A DNA stretch of 64,000 bases, from NCBI RefSeq assembly GCF_008195825.1, contig NZ_CP043329.1:2542001-2606000 (forward strand), read 5' to 3'. Positions 8,648-15,729 of the stretch are shown one piece after another. This stretch comes from Pedobacter aquae (lineage in GTDB: Bacteria > Bacteroidota > Bacteroidia > Sphingobacteriales > Sphingobacteriaceae). The stretch's first letter is position 1. Every line of letters starts with the position of its first letter. The notes beneath the pieces are model-generated. The model was not told the origin of the DNA. It saw only the letters and a list, made by a program, of their open reading frames with translations, and ran no database searches. The position numbers and the translations under genes are program-made.

Positions 8648-10261
8648 TTACTTATTCAGTAGTTCTAAAGCCTTACTTACATAAGGTTCTTGATTATTGA
8701 CAACTTGGTAAAAACCTTCCTCCTGAAAATAATAACGAGCTAATATAGCTTTGATATCTTTCTTAAATTTGGGGATAGCTTTGGCTATTTCTTCTTGCTT
8801 GGCTTTAATATTTCTATGCTTAATAAACCTCATTAAACTTTTAATGCTAGCATCGCTAAGCTTATAATTTTGGCTAAACTCGTAAGCGTTTTTATAGGGC
8901 AGAATCTCGTTATGGATAAGATTTCTGTACACAAATTCTTGAAGTATAGAGGCTTCAGAAACCTGCTTATAAAGCTCGGTATAATAAGAAGTATCTAGAG
9001 GCACAAAATAATCTGGCATGATACCGCCACCGCCATATACCAATCTACCTTTTTCTGTTTTATAAGGTTTATTAGATTTCACAAAAGCCGAATCTTTTAA
9101 GGCGCTATCAATAGAAACATACTCGCCACGTTCAAAACGTTTTTTAAGCTCCTCTTTATAATCTGCCACACCTTTATCATAAGATTTTTGGATAGATCTT
9201 CCTGATGGTGTAAAGTAACGGGCTACGGTTAAATTCATGGCAGAGCCATCTTCAAAAGAAAACTGCTCTTGCACCAAACCTTTACCAAAAGACCGTCTTC
9301 CTATAATATAACCTCTGTCTAAATCTTGTATAGCACCAGCCACAACTTCACTGGCAGATGCCGTTCCCTCATCTATCAAAACTACCAATTGGCCTTTTTC
9401 AAATAAACCTTCTGTAGTGGCAATATAATCTGTACGGGGCTCATGTAAGCCTTTGGTATAAACAATTAATTTTCCGTCGGGCAGGAACTGGTCTGCTAAG
9501 GCTGTAGCCGATGTTAAATAACCTCCACCATTACCTCTTAAATCCAAAATCAGGTTTTTCATACCCTTTTGGCTAAGCTTTTCCAACTCGTCAATAAAAT
9601 CTTCATCGGTGTTTGCACCAAACTTACTGATTTTGATAAAACCCGTTTGGTTATTCATCAAATAAGCAACATCAATACTACTTACAATAATGCGGTCTCT
9701 TACAATTTCTAACTCTTGGATATTGCCCTTACCGTTTCTAATAACCGTTACCTTAACCCTGCTACCCTTTTTTCCCCTCAGTTTACTGATAACGTTTTCT
9801 GCCAATAAACCCTTTCCGGTTACATACTCGCCGTTAACAGCAATAATTTTATCCCCTTTTTGCAAACCAGCTTTTTCTGCTGGCCCTTGCGGCCTTATTT
9901 GCGTTACAAACAAAGTATCAGACAGTAAATAATATTCAATACCAATTCCTTCAAAATTACCTTCCAAATTTTCTGTTTGTGCTTTTGCCTGTACAGGTGG
10001 CAGGTATAAAGAGTGTGGATCTAAATTTTTAAGAATTTCATGAATGGCTAAATTCTCCATAGAATCTATGTTAACAGAATCTACATAGTTCTTTCTGATG
10101 AGGTTTAAAATGCGATTTACCTTATTGCTTTTACTAAAATCAAAAGCAATTACACCATTACCATTGCTATCAACAGAGAATTGTGTACCTAGAAAAAATC
10201 CAAGAAATAAAATCAGCAGAATAAAAAAAAAGAATAAAAAATTTTTCGTTAACGATTTCAT
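8648..10261 (-). CDS. S41 family C-terminal processing peptidase
   Basis: This is a CtpA/Prc-type periplasmic protease of 537 residues. An N-terminal signal anchor (FLFFFFILLILFLGFFLGTQF) is followed by an N-terminal helical part, a PDZ domain (roughly 90-190, GPAEKAGLQKGDKIIAVNGE) and the S41 catalytic domain. The nucleophile is Ser in GTASASEVVAGAIQ (about 303) and the general base is Lys in RRSFGKGLVQEQF (about 328), the Ser-Lys dyad of this family. A C-terminal extension of about 170 residues follows. Such enzymes trim or degrade envelope proteins by recognising C-termini. It is monocistronic on the minus strand, with the accessory island beginning upstream. Confidence 0.93.
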   Translation of the reverse strand: MKSLTKNFLFFFFILLILFLGFFLGTQFSVDSNGNGVIAFDFSKSNKVNRILNLIRKNYVDSVNIDSMENLAIHEILKNLDPHSLYLPPVQAKAQTENLEGNFEGIGIEYYLLSDTLFVTQIRPQGPAEKAGLQKGDKIIAVNGEYVTGKGLLAENVISKLRGKKGSRVKVTVIRNGKGNIQELEIVRDRIIVSSIDVAYLMNNQTGFIKISKFGANTDEDFIDELEKLSQKGMKNLILDLRGNGGGYLTSATALADQFLPDGKLIVYTKGLHEPRTDYIATTEGLFEKGQLVVLIDEGTASASEVVAGAIQDLDRGYIIGRRSFGKGLVQEQFSFEDGSAMNLTVARYFTPSGRSIQKSYDKGVADYKEELKKRFERGEYVSIDSALKDSAFVKSNKPYKTEKGRLVYGGGGIMPDYFVPLDTSYYTELYKQVSEASILQEFVYRNLIHNEILPYKNAYEFSQNYKLSDASIKSLMRFIKHRNIKAKQEEIAKAIPKFKKDIKAILARYYFQEEGFYQVVNNQEPYVSKALELLNK

Positions 10262-10587
10262 GGACTTATATGCACAAATGTAATGACTAAACCATTAGAA
10301 AACAGAAATTTTATCTATTTATCTGTAAAAAAGCATATATTTTTTGTAGAATTTAACATTTACTATAGTTAACAACGTCCAAGTATTACATTTTAGCTCC
10401 TATTACTGTCCTTTATTCTTAATTTCTGTAATCTTATTTTATTGATGGTAAATCGACATCAACTGTACCAGAATTTTTGGTCGTAACAAAATCATGTTTA
10501 AGTCAACACTAACAAGGTACTAACAGGGTTCTAACAGGGTCATAACAGGTTACAAACTATATGATTAACCCTATAAATTACCTATGA
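10262..10587 (+). other. intergenic region upstream of S41 protease
   Basis: This 326-bp AT-rich stretch lies between the S41 gene start and the IS element. It contains the four tandem 11-mers at 10509-10552 and no coding sequence that I can support. It should hold the promoter of the protease gene, but no clear box is visible. Confidence 0.6.
10509..10552 (+). repeat. four tandem 11-bp repeats
   Basis: The units are CTAACAAGGTA, CTAACAGGGTT, CTAACAGGGTC and ATAACAGGTTA, directly abutting with an exact 11-bp period, about one helical turn. The array ends 35 bp before the IS element. It looks like a binding array for a protein that reads one face of the DNA, though a simple-sequence origin is possible. 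Confidence 0.65.
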
Positions 10588-11621
10588 ACCTGAGTTCGAT
10601 TATAAAAATAGGCTCACCTGCGAGGTTTTTTGTACTTCATATTTGATAGCCGGTTTTTTAGGAAAGAAGCTGTAAGCGATTAGTCCTGATAAAATATTAG
10701 TCAAAAAATTACCAAAAGAGCGATGTCTTGAATGCTCAATCTGGCACATATTTTTTAATTCATCATTGATGGTTTCAATCACCGAGCGCTTTCTTAGCAT
10801 AATTTTATCTTTCAATTCCATTAAACAATTCTTCATATTGTTTCTGATGTTGGTAATTAGATGTAATCCGTCCACAAACAGCATGTGGGTCAGTTCTTTG
10901 GATAAGTATCCTTTATCGGCATATAGCTTACCCTTGACAGCCTGGATAAACCGTTCATTTTTAAGCGGTTCTCTGTCATCTACATTGCCTTGGGTAATGA
11001 CAAAGTTTAGAATTTCACCCTTGTCATTAATAATTAGATGAAGCTTAAACCCAAAGAAATACCCCATGGTCGATTTACCTACGGTAGCAATATCCTTGAA
11101 TACCCGATTGCGTTTGATACGTTTGTTCTTACATACCCGGATAGGAGTAGAATCAACAAAAGAGATCCCTGTGCATTCGCCCAGGCACATCGTTTTAAGA
11201 AAGATTGTCATGGGTAAAACGGCTGATTGCATCAGCTCTGTAAATCGATTATAGGAAACCGTTTGAGGAAATTCTGATAGCAGATGTTTCTGAACATACT
11301 GCTGGTAAAAGTGCTTCATGTTTCTAAAACTGCCCGAGTGAAAAAGAACCATTAAGGTAATGACTTCGCTATCAGACATCAGGGGCTTCCTTTTCGGAAT
11401 GTTTCCTATCCTAAAAGAGCTAATATTGGCTGTAAAATGATTGCAAAACTCATCTGTTAAATAGAAAATTTCAGTAACTTTATCAATGGTAATATTCATG
11501 TTTTGTTTATCTATATACTTAAATTTCAGATACTTAAATATATAAAACACAACTGAATATTACCTCTTTATTCCTAAGATTTATTTATCATTTATCCTTT
11601 TATTATTAATCGAACTCAGGT
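10588..11621 (-). mobile_element. IS982-family insertion sequence, complete
   Basis: The element is 1034 bp with perfect 15-bp terminal inverted repeats ACCTGAGTTCGATTA (10588-10602) and its complement (11607-11621). It is flanked by a 5-bp direct repeat TATGA (10583-10587 and 11622-11626), the target duplication. The ends begin with AC, as is usual in the family. One intact transposase gene fills it. The perfect ends and intact gene suggest a recent insertion. Confidence 0.9.
10600..11499 (-). CDS. IS982-family transposase
   Basis: This is a DDE transposase of 299 residues from the ATG at 11499 (MNITIDKVTEIF). A longer in-frame start at 11550 would add 17 residues unlike the family. Candidate catalytic residues are Asp in GISFVDSTPIRV, Asp in KLYADKGYLSK and Glu in RKRSVIETINDELKN. 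The motifs GKSTMGYFFGFKLHLIIND and ITQGNVDDREPL are characteristic of IS982 relatives. The stop codon overlaps the inner end of the left inverted repeat. No frameshift or truncation is seen, so the enzyme is probably functional. Confidence 0.93.
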   Translation of the reverse strand: MNITIDKVTEIFYLTDEFCNHFTANISSFRIGNIPKRKPLMSDSEVITLMVLFHSGSFRNMKHFYQQYVQKHLLSEFPQTVSYNRFTELMQSAVLPMTIFLKTMCLGECTGISFVDSTPIRVCKNKRIKRNRVFKDIATVGKSTMGYFFGFKLHLIINDKGEILNFVITQGNVDDREPLKNERFIQAVKGKLYADKGYLSKELTHMLFVDGLHLITNIRNNMKNCLMELKDKIMLRKRSVIETINDELKNMCQIEHSRHRSFGNFLTNILSGLIAYSFFPKKPAIKYEVQKTSQVSLFL

Positions 11622-11670
11622 TATGATTTACGAGTTGGTATATAGTAGTGTAAAAGGATGCTAGGATATA

Positions 11671-11817
11671 TATCAGTTATTATTTTTTCTTGTAGCATCA
11701 AAGCGAAACCTAATGATTAATGAGCCATCATCACTTATATTTCACTCCTGATAAGCTTGACTTTAAGCTATTTTAGGTTTTTAAACGAACTGCCGTTATG
11801 TGTGATACCAACCGAAC
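11671..11817 (+). repeat. 147-bp imperfect direct repeat, copy 1
   Basis: It aligns over its whole length, with few gaps, to 12802-12948. Shared blocks include TAGCATCAAAGC, TTTAAGCTATTT, AGGTTTT, AACTGCC and ACCGAAC. It ends 43 bp before the GNAT-like gene. Copy 2 has the same position relative to the ParD/ParE pair. GTTATGTGT at 11795-11803 is the complement of the motif found after each gene pair. Confidence 0.75.
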
Positions 11818-11860
11818 GGGGATACATCTTTCATTTAAAATATTTTCGTAAATTAACAGA

Positions 11861-12388
11861 ATGAAAAAAAAGCAAGAAATACATTTGGATTTTGTGGTTG
11901 ACAAGCTGACCAATTCTATCCAAAACACTATTTCTGGCGACAGTTTTCAAACTGAAGTTGCAAGGTTCACGCTGAAAGACAGTAAACATATTACAGTTAA
12001 AAATGGTTGGAATTTCAACTGGAAAGCCGAACTAAAAGATTACGCTAAAGAAGTTTACAAACTAACGATTATCAATAATTCGGATATTATTCAGGGTTTA
12101 TTGAGCATAACTAAAGAAACAGATTATGTTTTTATGAACCTTCTAGAAAATGCGCCTTTCAATATAGGACGAAATAAACTCTATGAAGGTGTAGCTGGAA
12201 ATTTAGTTGCATTTGCTTGTAAGCTCTCCTTTCAATATGGTTTTGATGGGTTTGTTGCTTTTACCGCAAAAACGAAGTTAATACACCATTATGAAGAATC
12301 TTTAGGTGCTTATCATTTTGGCGGGCACAGAATGATTTTACCAACAGAATCTGCAAAAATATTAGTTGAAAAATATTTTAAAACCTAA
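11861..12388 (+). CDS. GNAT-like N-acetyltransferase domain protein
   Basis: The protein is 175 residues. The C-terminal half resembles the acetyl-CoA-binding core of GNAT enzymes: a strand/helix stretch RNKLYEGVAGNLVAFACKLS, then YGFDGFVAFTAKTKLIHHYE and a final LGAYHFGGHRMILPT strand. The N-terminal half (about 80 residues) contains SGDSFQTEVARF and a NGWNFNWKAEL element and is less clear. The substrate is unknown. A 55-residue gene follows after 4 bp, forming a two-gene unit that resembles toxin-antitoxin loci in size and setting; many GNAT proteins in such loci acetylate aminoacyl-tRNA, but nothing here shows that activity. The start is the only ATG near the conserved region. Confidence 0.65.
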   Translation: MKKKQEIHLDFVVDKLTNSIQNTISGDSFQTEVARFTLKDSKHITVKNGWNFNWKAELKDYAKEVYKLTIINNSDIIQGLLSITKETDYVFMNLLENAPFNIGRNKLYEGVAGNLVAFACKLSFQYGFDGFVAFTAKTKLIHHYEESLGAYHFGGHRMILPTESAKILVEKYFKT

Positions 12389-12392
12389 GATT

Positions 12393-12560
12393 ATGGGATT
12401 TATTAGAGAACCAAAAGGCATTGACTTTATCATACAAAGTGAACCTTTAACTGAAAAAGAAAAAAAAGAAATCAGCCAGTTTATAGCAGATTATAAGGCC
12501 AATAAAAAGCAAACAGAATCGAAAAAAACGGCTAATAAACGTAAAAAGCAACATTCATAA
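12393..12560 (+). CDS. small basic protein paired with GNAT-like gene
   Basis: The protein is 55 residues, starting at the ATG 4 bp after the stop of the upstream gene (MGFIREPKGIDFIIQSEPLT). An earlier in-frame ATG at 12366 overlaps that gene and seems less likely. The first 40 residues look like a small folded unit ending in a helix (EKKEISQFIADYKANKK). The tail is strongly basic and may bind nucleic acid. Tight coupling suggests co-translation, and it could be the antitoxin or partner of the GNAT-like protein. I do not recognise a named domain. Confidence 0.6.
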   Translation: MGFIREPKGIDFIIQSEPLTEKEKKEISQFIADYKANKKQTESKKTANKRKKQHS

Positions 12561-13031
12561 AAAAGTACAAACACATAACCACAAGTTTATACAAAGATGG
12601 CTGAACTGCTTAAAGTAACTTTCTGCAAATTAATTTAGTTTATGCTAGCTGATATAGGTTGCGTACCTGCCAGTGGGTAAATACCGCTGTTTATTATCTG
12701 TGTAGCAAATTAAGACAGTACTCGAGCATAATTGCATAACCTCTTTTTGCTAATCGTTTTAAGGTAATAGTTAAGGTTAAGATAGGGCTTACATAAGCAC
12801 TTATCAGCTATTATTTTTCTTATAGCATCAAAGCAAAGTTAAAACTACTAATTTTTTAATACGCCGTAATCGCACCTATTTTACTCCTTATAAGCCTGAA
12901 TTTAAGCTATTTAGGTTTTAGACAAACTGCCATTGAGTGTAACCGAACCCCAAAAACATTCTATAACATTAAGATTAGAAAAATTGTTCCTTATACCAAT
13001 TATTGGTACCTTTATAGTGAAGTTTAAAATT
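12561..13031 (+). other. spacer between the two gene pairs
   Basis: This 471-bp region has no supported coding sequence. It begins with ACACATAAC (12571-12579) shortly after the small gene and contains copy 2 of the 147-bp repeat (12802-12948). The remainder (12600-12800) is AT-rich and matches nothing else I can see in the window. Confidence 0.6.
12802..12948 (+). repeat. 147-bp imperfect direct repeat, copy 2
   Basis: This is the counterpart of 11671-11817, ending 83 bp before the ParD start. Conserved blocks are TAGCATCAAAGC, TTTAAGCTATTTAGG and AACTGCC. The inner GTTATGTGT of copy 1 is degenerate here (ATTGAGTGT). Confidence 0.75.
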
Positions 13032-13280
13032 ATGGCAAAGAACACATCAATACTACTCGGCGACTATTTCGAAAAGTTCATTAACGAACAAGTTCAGACT
13101 GGAAAATTTTCTTCTGCAAGTGAGGTTGTACGAGCAGCTTTAAGAATGTTTGAACACGAGGAAACAAAAAAAACTGAGCTTATTAAAGAACTTGTAAAAG
13201 GTGAAAAATCTGGATTTGTAAAAAACTTTAGCAGAGATACATTTTTAGATAATCTTCATCAAAAACATGTATCAAAATAA
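13032..13280 (+). CDS. parD: ParD-family antitoxin
   Basis: The protein is 82 residues from the ATG at 13032 (MAKNTSILLGDYFEKFINEQ). A longer in-frame start at 12933 would run through the end of the 147-bp repeat and is rejected. The N-terminal half is a ribbon-helix-helix of the CopG/ParD type, with the conserved GKFSSASEVVRAALRMFE stretch that forms the DNA-binding dimer. The C-terminal half is the flexible toxin-wrapping segment. ParD neutralises ParE and usually represses its own promoter. The stop codon overlaps the toxin start by one base (TAATG), giving translational coupling. Confidence 0.9.
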   Translation: MAKNTSILLGDYFEKFINEQVQTGKFSSASEVVRAALRMFEHEETKKTELIKELVKGEKSGFVKNFSRDTFLDNLHQKHVSK

Positions 13281-13579
13281 TGACTTATAAAATCGGTAAT
13301 GAAGCTCAAATCGACATTGAAAACATTTGGCTTTACACTTTCGAAACTTGGTCTCTTGAACAAGCAGACAGATATTTCAACTTAATCCTTAATGAAATCG
13401 AGTATTTAACTCAACATCCAACTAGTGGGAAAGATTTTAATCATATCAGAAAAGGGTATTACCGCACAAAAGTAAAATCACATTTTATTTTCTATCGAAT
13501 AAATTTGAAAGAAAACGAAATAGAAATAATCAGAATTCTGCATCAGCAAATGGACATTGAAAGCAGATTAAATGATTAA
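13280..13579 (+). CDS. parE: ParE/RelE-superfamily toxin
   Basis: The protein is 99 residues, standard for the family. It shows the ParE pattern: an N-terminal AQIDIENIWLYTFETW helix region, HPTSGKDFNHIRKGYYRTKVKSHFIFYRI (conserved basic and aromatic residues of the sheet) and a terminal IEIIRILHQQMDIESRL. ParE toxins inhibit DNA gyrase; RelE relatives cut mRNA, and the sequence alone does not settle the target, although the ParD partner favours the ParE type. The gene overlaps its antitoxin by one base. ACACATAAC follows at 13587. Confidence 0.9.
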   Translation: MTYKIGNEAQIDIENIWLYTFETWSLEQADRYFNLILNEIEYLTQHPTSGKDFNHIRKGYYRTKVKSHFIFYRINLKENEIEIIRILHQQMDIESRLND

Positions 13580-13970
13580 CCTGACGACACATAACACGCG
13601 TAACTGATGCACTACCCTCTAAATACCCTTCCAGCAAGTTTTTCTTATATAAATTGAGTCATTTAAAGCTGATATAAGCGATGCTAATTTTTAATTGTTT
13701 TTGCTGATAAAAATACAAGATTTGAACAATATCCTATCCTAGAAAAAACACTGTTCCCAATTTGGTTAGTTCCACACATTTTAAAGACCATCCAAAAATT
13801 CACTCTTCGATTATAAGTTCGGATTATAGTTCATAGCATCTTAAATTTTAATACTTCTACAGGCTATCCTCAACTATGATAATGCCCTGTTGAGTATTTG
13901 TCTATAAAAGCGCACATTTTTTTCAATAAAACTGATTATTTACCGACATTTATGCCCACCTTAATACGTT
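13580..13970 (+). other. intergenic region after ParE
   Basis: This 391-bp AT-rich region begins with ACACATAAC (13587-13595), the same motif that follows the first gene pair. No third gene pair or third 147-bp repeat is visible before murQ, and I see no RNA gene. Confidence 0.55.
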
Positions 13971-14786
13971 ATGAGTAAAACCACCGAATCAACCTCTTTA
14001 TATCATGATTTAGATCAGATGTCTGTTAAAGAAATCTTGCATAACATCAATAAAGAAGACCAAACAGTTCCTTTTGCAGTTAAAGAAGCATTGCCACAAA
14101 TAGAAAAACTGGTTAATGCTGTGGTAGAAAAAATGAAAAAAGGCGGTCGCTTATTTTATATTGGAGCCGGTACCAGTGGCAGATTGGGTGTTGTTGATGC
14201 CTCTGAATGCCCGCCTACATTTGGTGTAGACTTTGAAACCGTAATTGGGCTTATTGCTGGTGGCGATAGCGCTATCAGAAAAGCTGTTGAATTTGCAGAA
14301 GACCATACCGAGCAAGCTTGGGAAGATTTAAAACCTTATAAAATCAACTCCTCAGACAGTTTAATAGGCATTGCAGCATCAGGCGAAACACCTTATGTTT
14401 TAGCTGGTTTAAAAGCAGCTAACCAAAACGGTATTTTAACTGGCTGTATAGTTTGTAATCACAACAGCAGCATTGCTAAAGAAGCCATATATCCTATTGA
14501 AGTGATTGTAGGTCCAGAGTTTTTAACAGGCTCTACCCGTATGAAAGCGGGTACTGCGCAAAAACTGGTTTTAAATATGCTGAGCACATCAGTCATGATA
14601 AAATTAGGTAAAGTTAAAGGCAACAAAATGGTTGATATGCAGTTAACCAATAATAAGCTGGTAGATAGAGGTACCCGTATGGTGATGGAAGAAACTGGAT
14701 TAGACGAACAAAAAGCAAGTTACTTATTAAAAAAATATGGAAACGTTAGAAAAGCAGTGGAAGCTTTCTTAACATCTTTACAATAG
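13971..14786 (+). CDS. murQ: N-acetylmuramic acid 6-phosphate etherase MurQ
   Basis: MurQ cleaves the lactyl ether of MurNAc-6-phosphate to GlcNAc-6-phosphate and D-lactate in cell-wall sugar recycling, in the cytoplasm. The protein is 271 residues, at the short end of the family. It carries the SIS-domain signature GRLFYIGAGTSGRLGVVDAS with ECPPTFG, the second phosphate-binding stretch GIAASGETPYVLAGL, and the family block GPEFLTGSTRMKAGTAQKLVLNM. The catalytic Glu is expected in the KAVEFAEDH region. The next gene starts 2 bp after its stop, so they share a transcript. Confidence 0.96.
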   Translation: MSKTTESTSLYHDLDQMSVKEILHNINKEDQTVPFAVKEALPQIEKLVNAVVEKMKKGGRLFYIGAGTSGRLGVVDASECPPTFGVDFETVIGLIAGGDSAIRKAVEFAEDHTEQAWEDLKPYKINSSDSLIGIAASGETPYVLAGLKAANQNGILTGCIVCNHNSSIAKEAIYPIEVIVGPEFLTGSTRMKAGTAQKLVLNMLSTSVMIKLGKVKGNKMVDMQLTNNKLVDRGTRMVMEETGLDEQKASYLLKKYGNVRKAVEAFLTSLQ

Positions 14787-14788
14787 TT

Positions 14789-15355
14789 ATGCATGAAATA
14801 GAGCCTTATTTTAAGTGGAGGGATGATTATATAGCAGCAGAGGATGAAAGGTCTCCCTTTTATGAAACCCAATACAACGAGTTTTATTACGACAAACAAA
14901 TCTATAATTATTTACTTCACCCACAGTGGGATACCTTTGGGTCTAACACCTTATATCTCAAAGTTTTATTTGTTGATTATGACCGCCAATACGCCATTAT
15001 AGAATTTATTGGCGAGTGGAATGATGCTATTAACAACGATATTATGCTTTTGAAAAGAGAAATACTAGAAAGCATTATAAATGAAGGCATTAATAAATTT
15101 ATTCTGGTTGGAGAAAACGTGTTAAATTTCCATTCATCTGATGATTGTTATTACGAAGAATGGTTTCAGGATGTAGAAGACGGATGGATTGCAGGTATTA
15201 ATTTTAGACCTCATGTTATTGATGAATTTAAAACCAATAACATTGATTATTACATCAATTTTGGCGGCGAGTTAGACGATTTAAGCTGGCGACAATTAAA
15301 ACCTTTACAGTTTTTTAAACGCGTTGAAGAACAATTGACGAAAAGACTGTATTAG
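14789..15355 (+). CDS. conserved hypothetical protein downstream of murQ
   Basis: The protein is 188 residues, acidic and rich in aromatic residues (ETQYNEFYYDKQIYNYLLHP, DDCYYEEWFQDVEDGW). It has no signal peptide or membrane segment, so it is probably cytoplasmic. A central alternating pattern (LYLKVLFVDYDRQYAIIEFI, then INKFILVGENVLNFH) suggests a Rossmann-like or other alpha/beta fold. I do not recognise a functional family. The 2-bp gap after murQ points to co-expression and perhaps a role in cell-wall recycling, but that is inference from position only. Confidence 0.75.
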   Translation: MHEIEPYFKWRDDYIAAEDERSPFYETQYNEFYYDKQIYNYLLHPQWDTFGSNTLYLKVLFVDYDRQYAIIEFIGEWNDAINNDIMLLKREILESIINEGINKFILVGENVLNFHSSDDCYYEEWFQDVEDGWIAGINFRPHVIDEFKTNNIDYYINFGGELDDLSWRQLKPLQFFKRVEEQLTKRLY

Positions 15356-15458
15356 AAGTCTCGCTTCTGAACTTTCCTTCTGAGAGATAGCTCCTTTTTA
15401 TCATTACAAATACAATTATCTTTCTAATGTCTTTTAAGCATTTACCTTAAGGATAATA

Positions 15459-15490
15459 TTTGCTTTTGACCAAAAATATCATCATTTTTG
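15459..15490 (+). promoter_or_regulatory. promoter of the riboswitch-metH transcript
   Basis: TTTG (15459-15462), exactly 20 bp, then CATTTTTG (15483-15490), one base off the Bacteroidota consensus TAnnTTTG. The predicted transcription start falls at about 15496-15497, precisely where the riboswitch P1 stem begins. Confidence 0.55.
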
Positions 15491-15495
15491 CAGCG

Positions 15496-15596
15496 CTTAT
15501 AGAGAAAGACGGAGGGATTAGACCCTACGAAGTCTTAGCAACCTGTGCTTACAAGGTGCTACATTCTACTTAGGGTGCAACTCTAGGAAAGATAAG
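15496..15596 (+). ncRNA. SAM-I (S-box) riboswitch
   Basis: The P1 stem CTTAT (15496-15500) pairs with ATAAG (15592-15596). Between them are the S-box core elements GGAGGGATTAGACCCTACGA, then TTAGCAACC and AAGGTGCTA, and the P4 arm, in the family order. The aptamer binds S-adenosylmethionine and turns expression of methionine genes down. Downstream, AAAGTC (15599-15604) and GACTTT (15622-15627) can form a hairpin, but without a long T run, so control may be at translation or by an atypical terminator. The element sits 134 bp before metH. Confidence 0.93.
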
Positions 15597-15660
15597 TGAA
15601 AGTCTAAATGCCAAAAATCCTGACTTTTCTAAATAAGCTAATAAGTATTGAGAGGTGATT

Positions 15661-15721
15661 ATTGCGTATTGAATACCATTCAATTACGTGTATTCGCACT
15701 TCACAATACGCTCTACGCAAT
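15661..15721 (+). repeat. inverted repeats before metH start
   Basis: GCGTATTG (15664-15671) can pair with CAATACGC (15704-15711). Alternatively ATTGCGTA (15661-15668) can pair with TACGCAAT (15714-15721). The two pairings exclude each other, and the second ends 8 bp before the metH ATG. It may serve the riboswitch as an expression platform, or simply be one of the genome's dispersed ATTGCGTATTG repeats. Confidence 0.5.
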
Positions 15722-15729
15722 ACGATAAA

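Noticed and set aside
12561-12948. Classical integron attC site
   Set aside because: ACACATAAC and GTTATGTGT do not fit RYYYAAC/GTTRRRY, and the distance between borders exceeds the usual attC length. The looser cassette idea is kept as a finding.
12933-13031. 33-residue N-terminal extension of ParD
   Set aside because: It is encoded by the end of the 147-bp repeat and the spacer; ParD proteins start at the MAKNTSILL-type position.
15688-15729. Extended N-terminus of MetH ([14 protein letters not shown])
   Set aside because: These codons lie in the leader repeat and match no MetH N-terminus; the ATG at 15730 begins the conserved [20 protein letters not shown] block.
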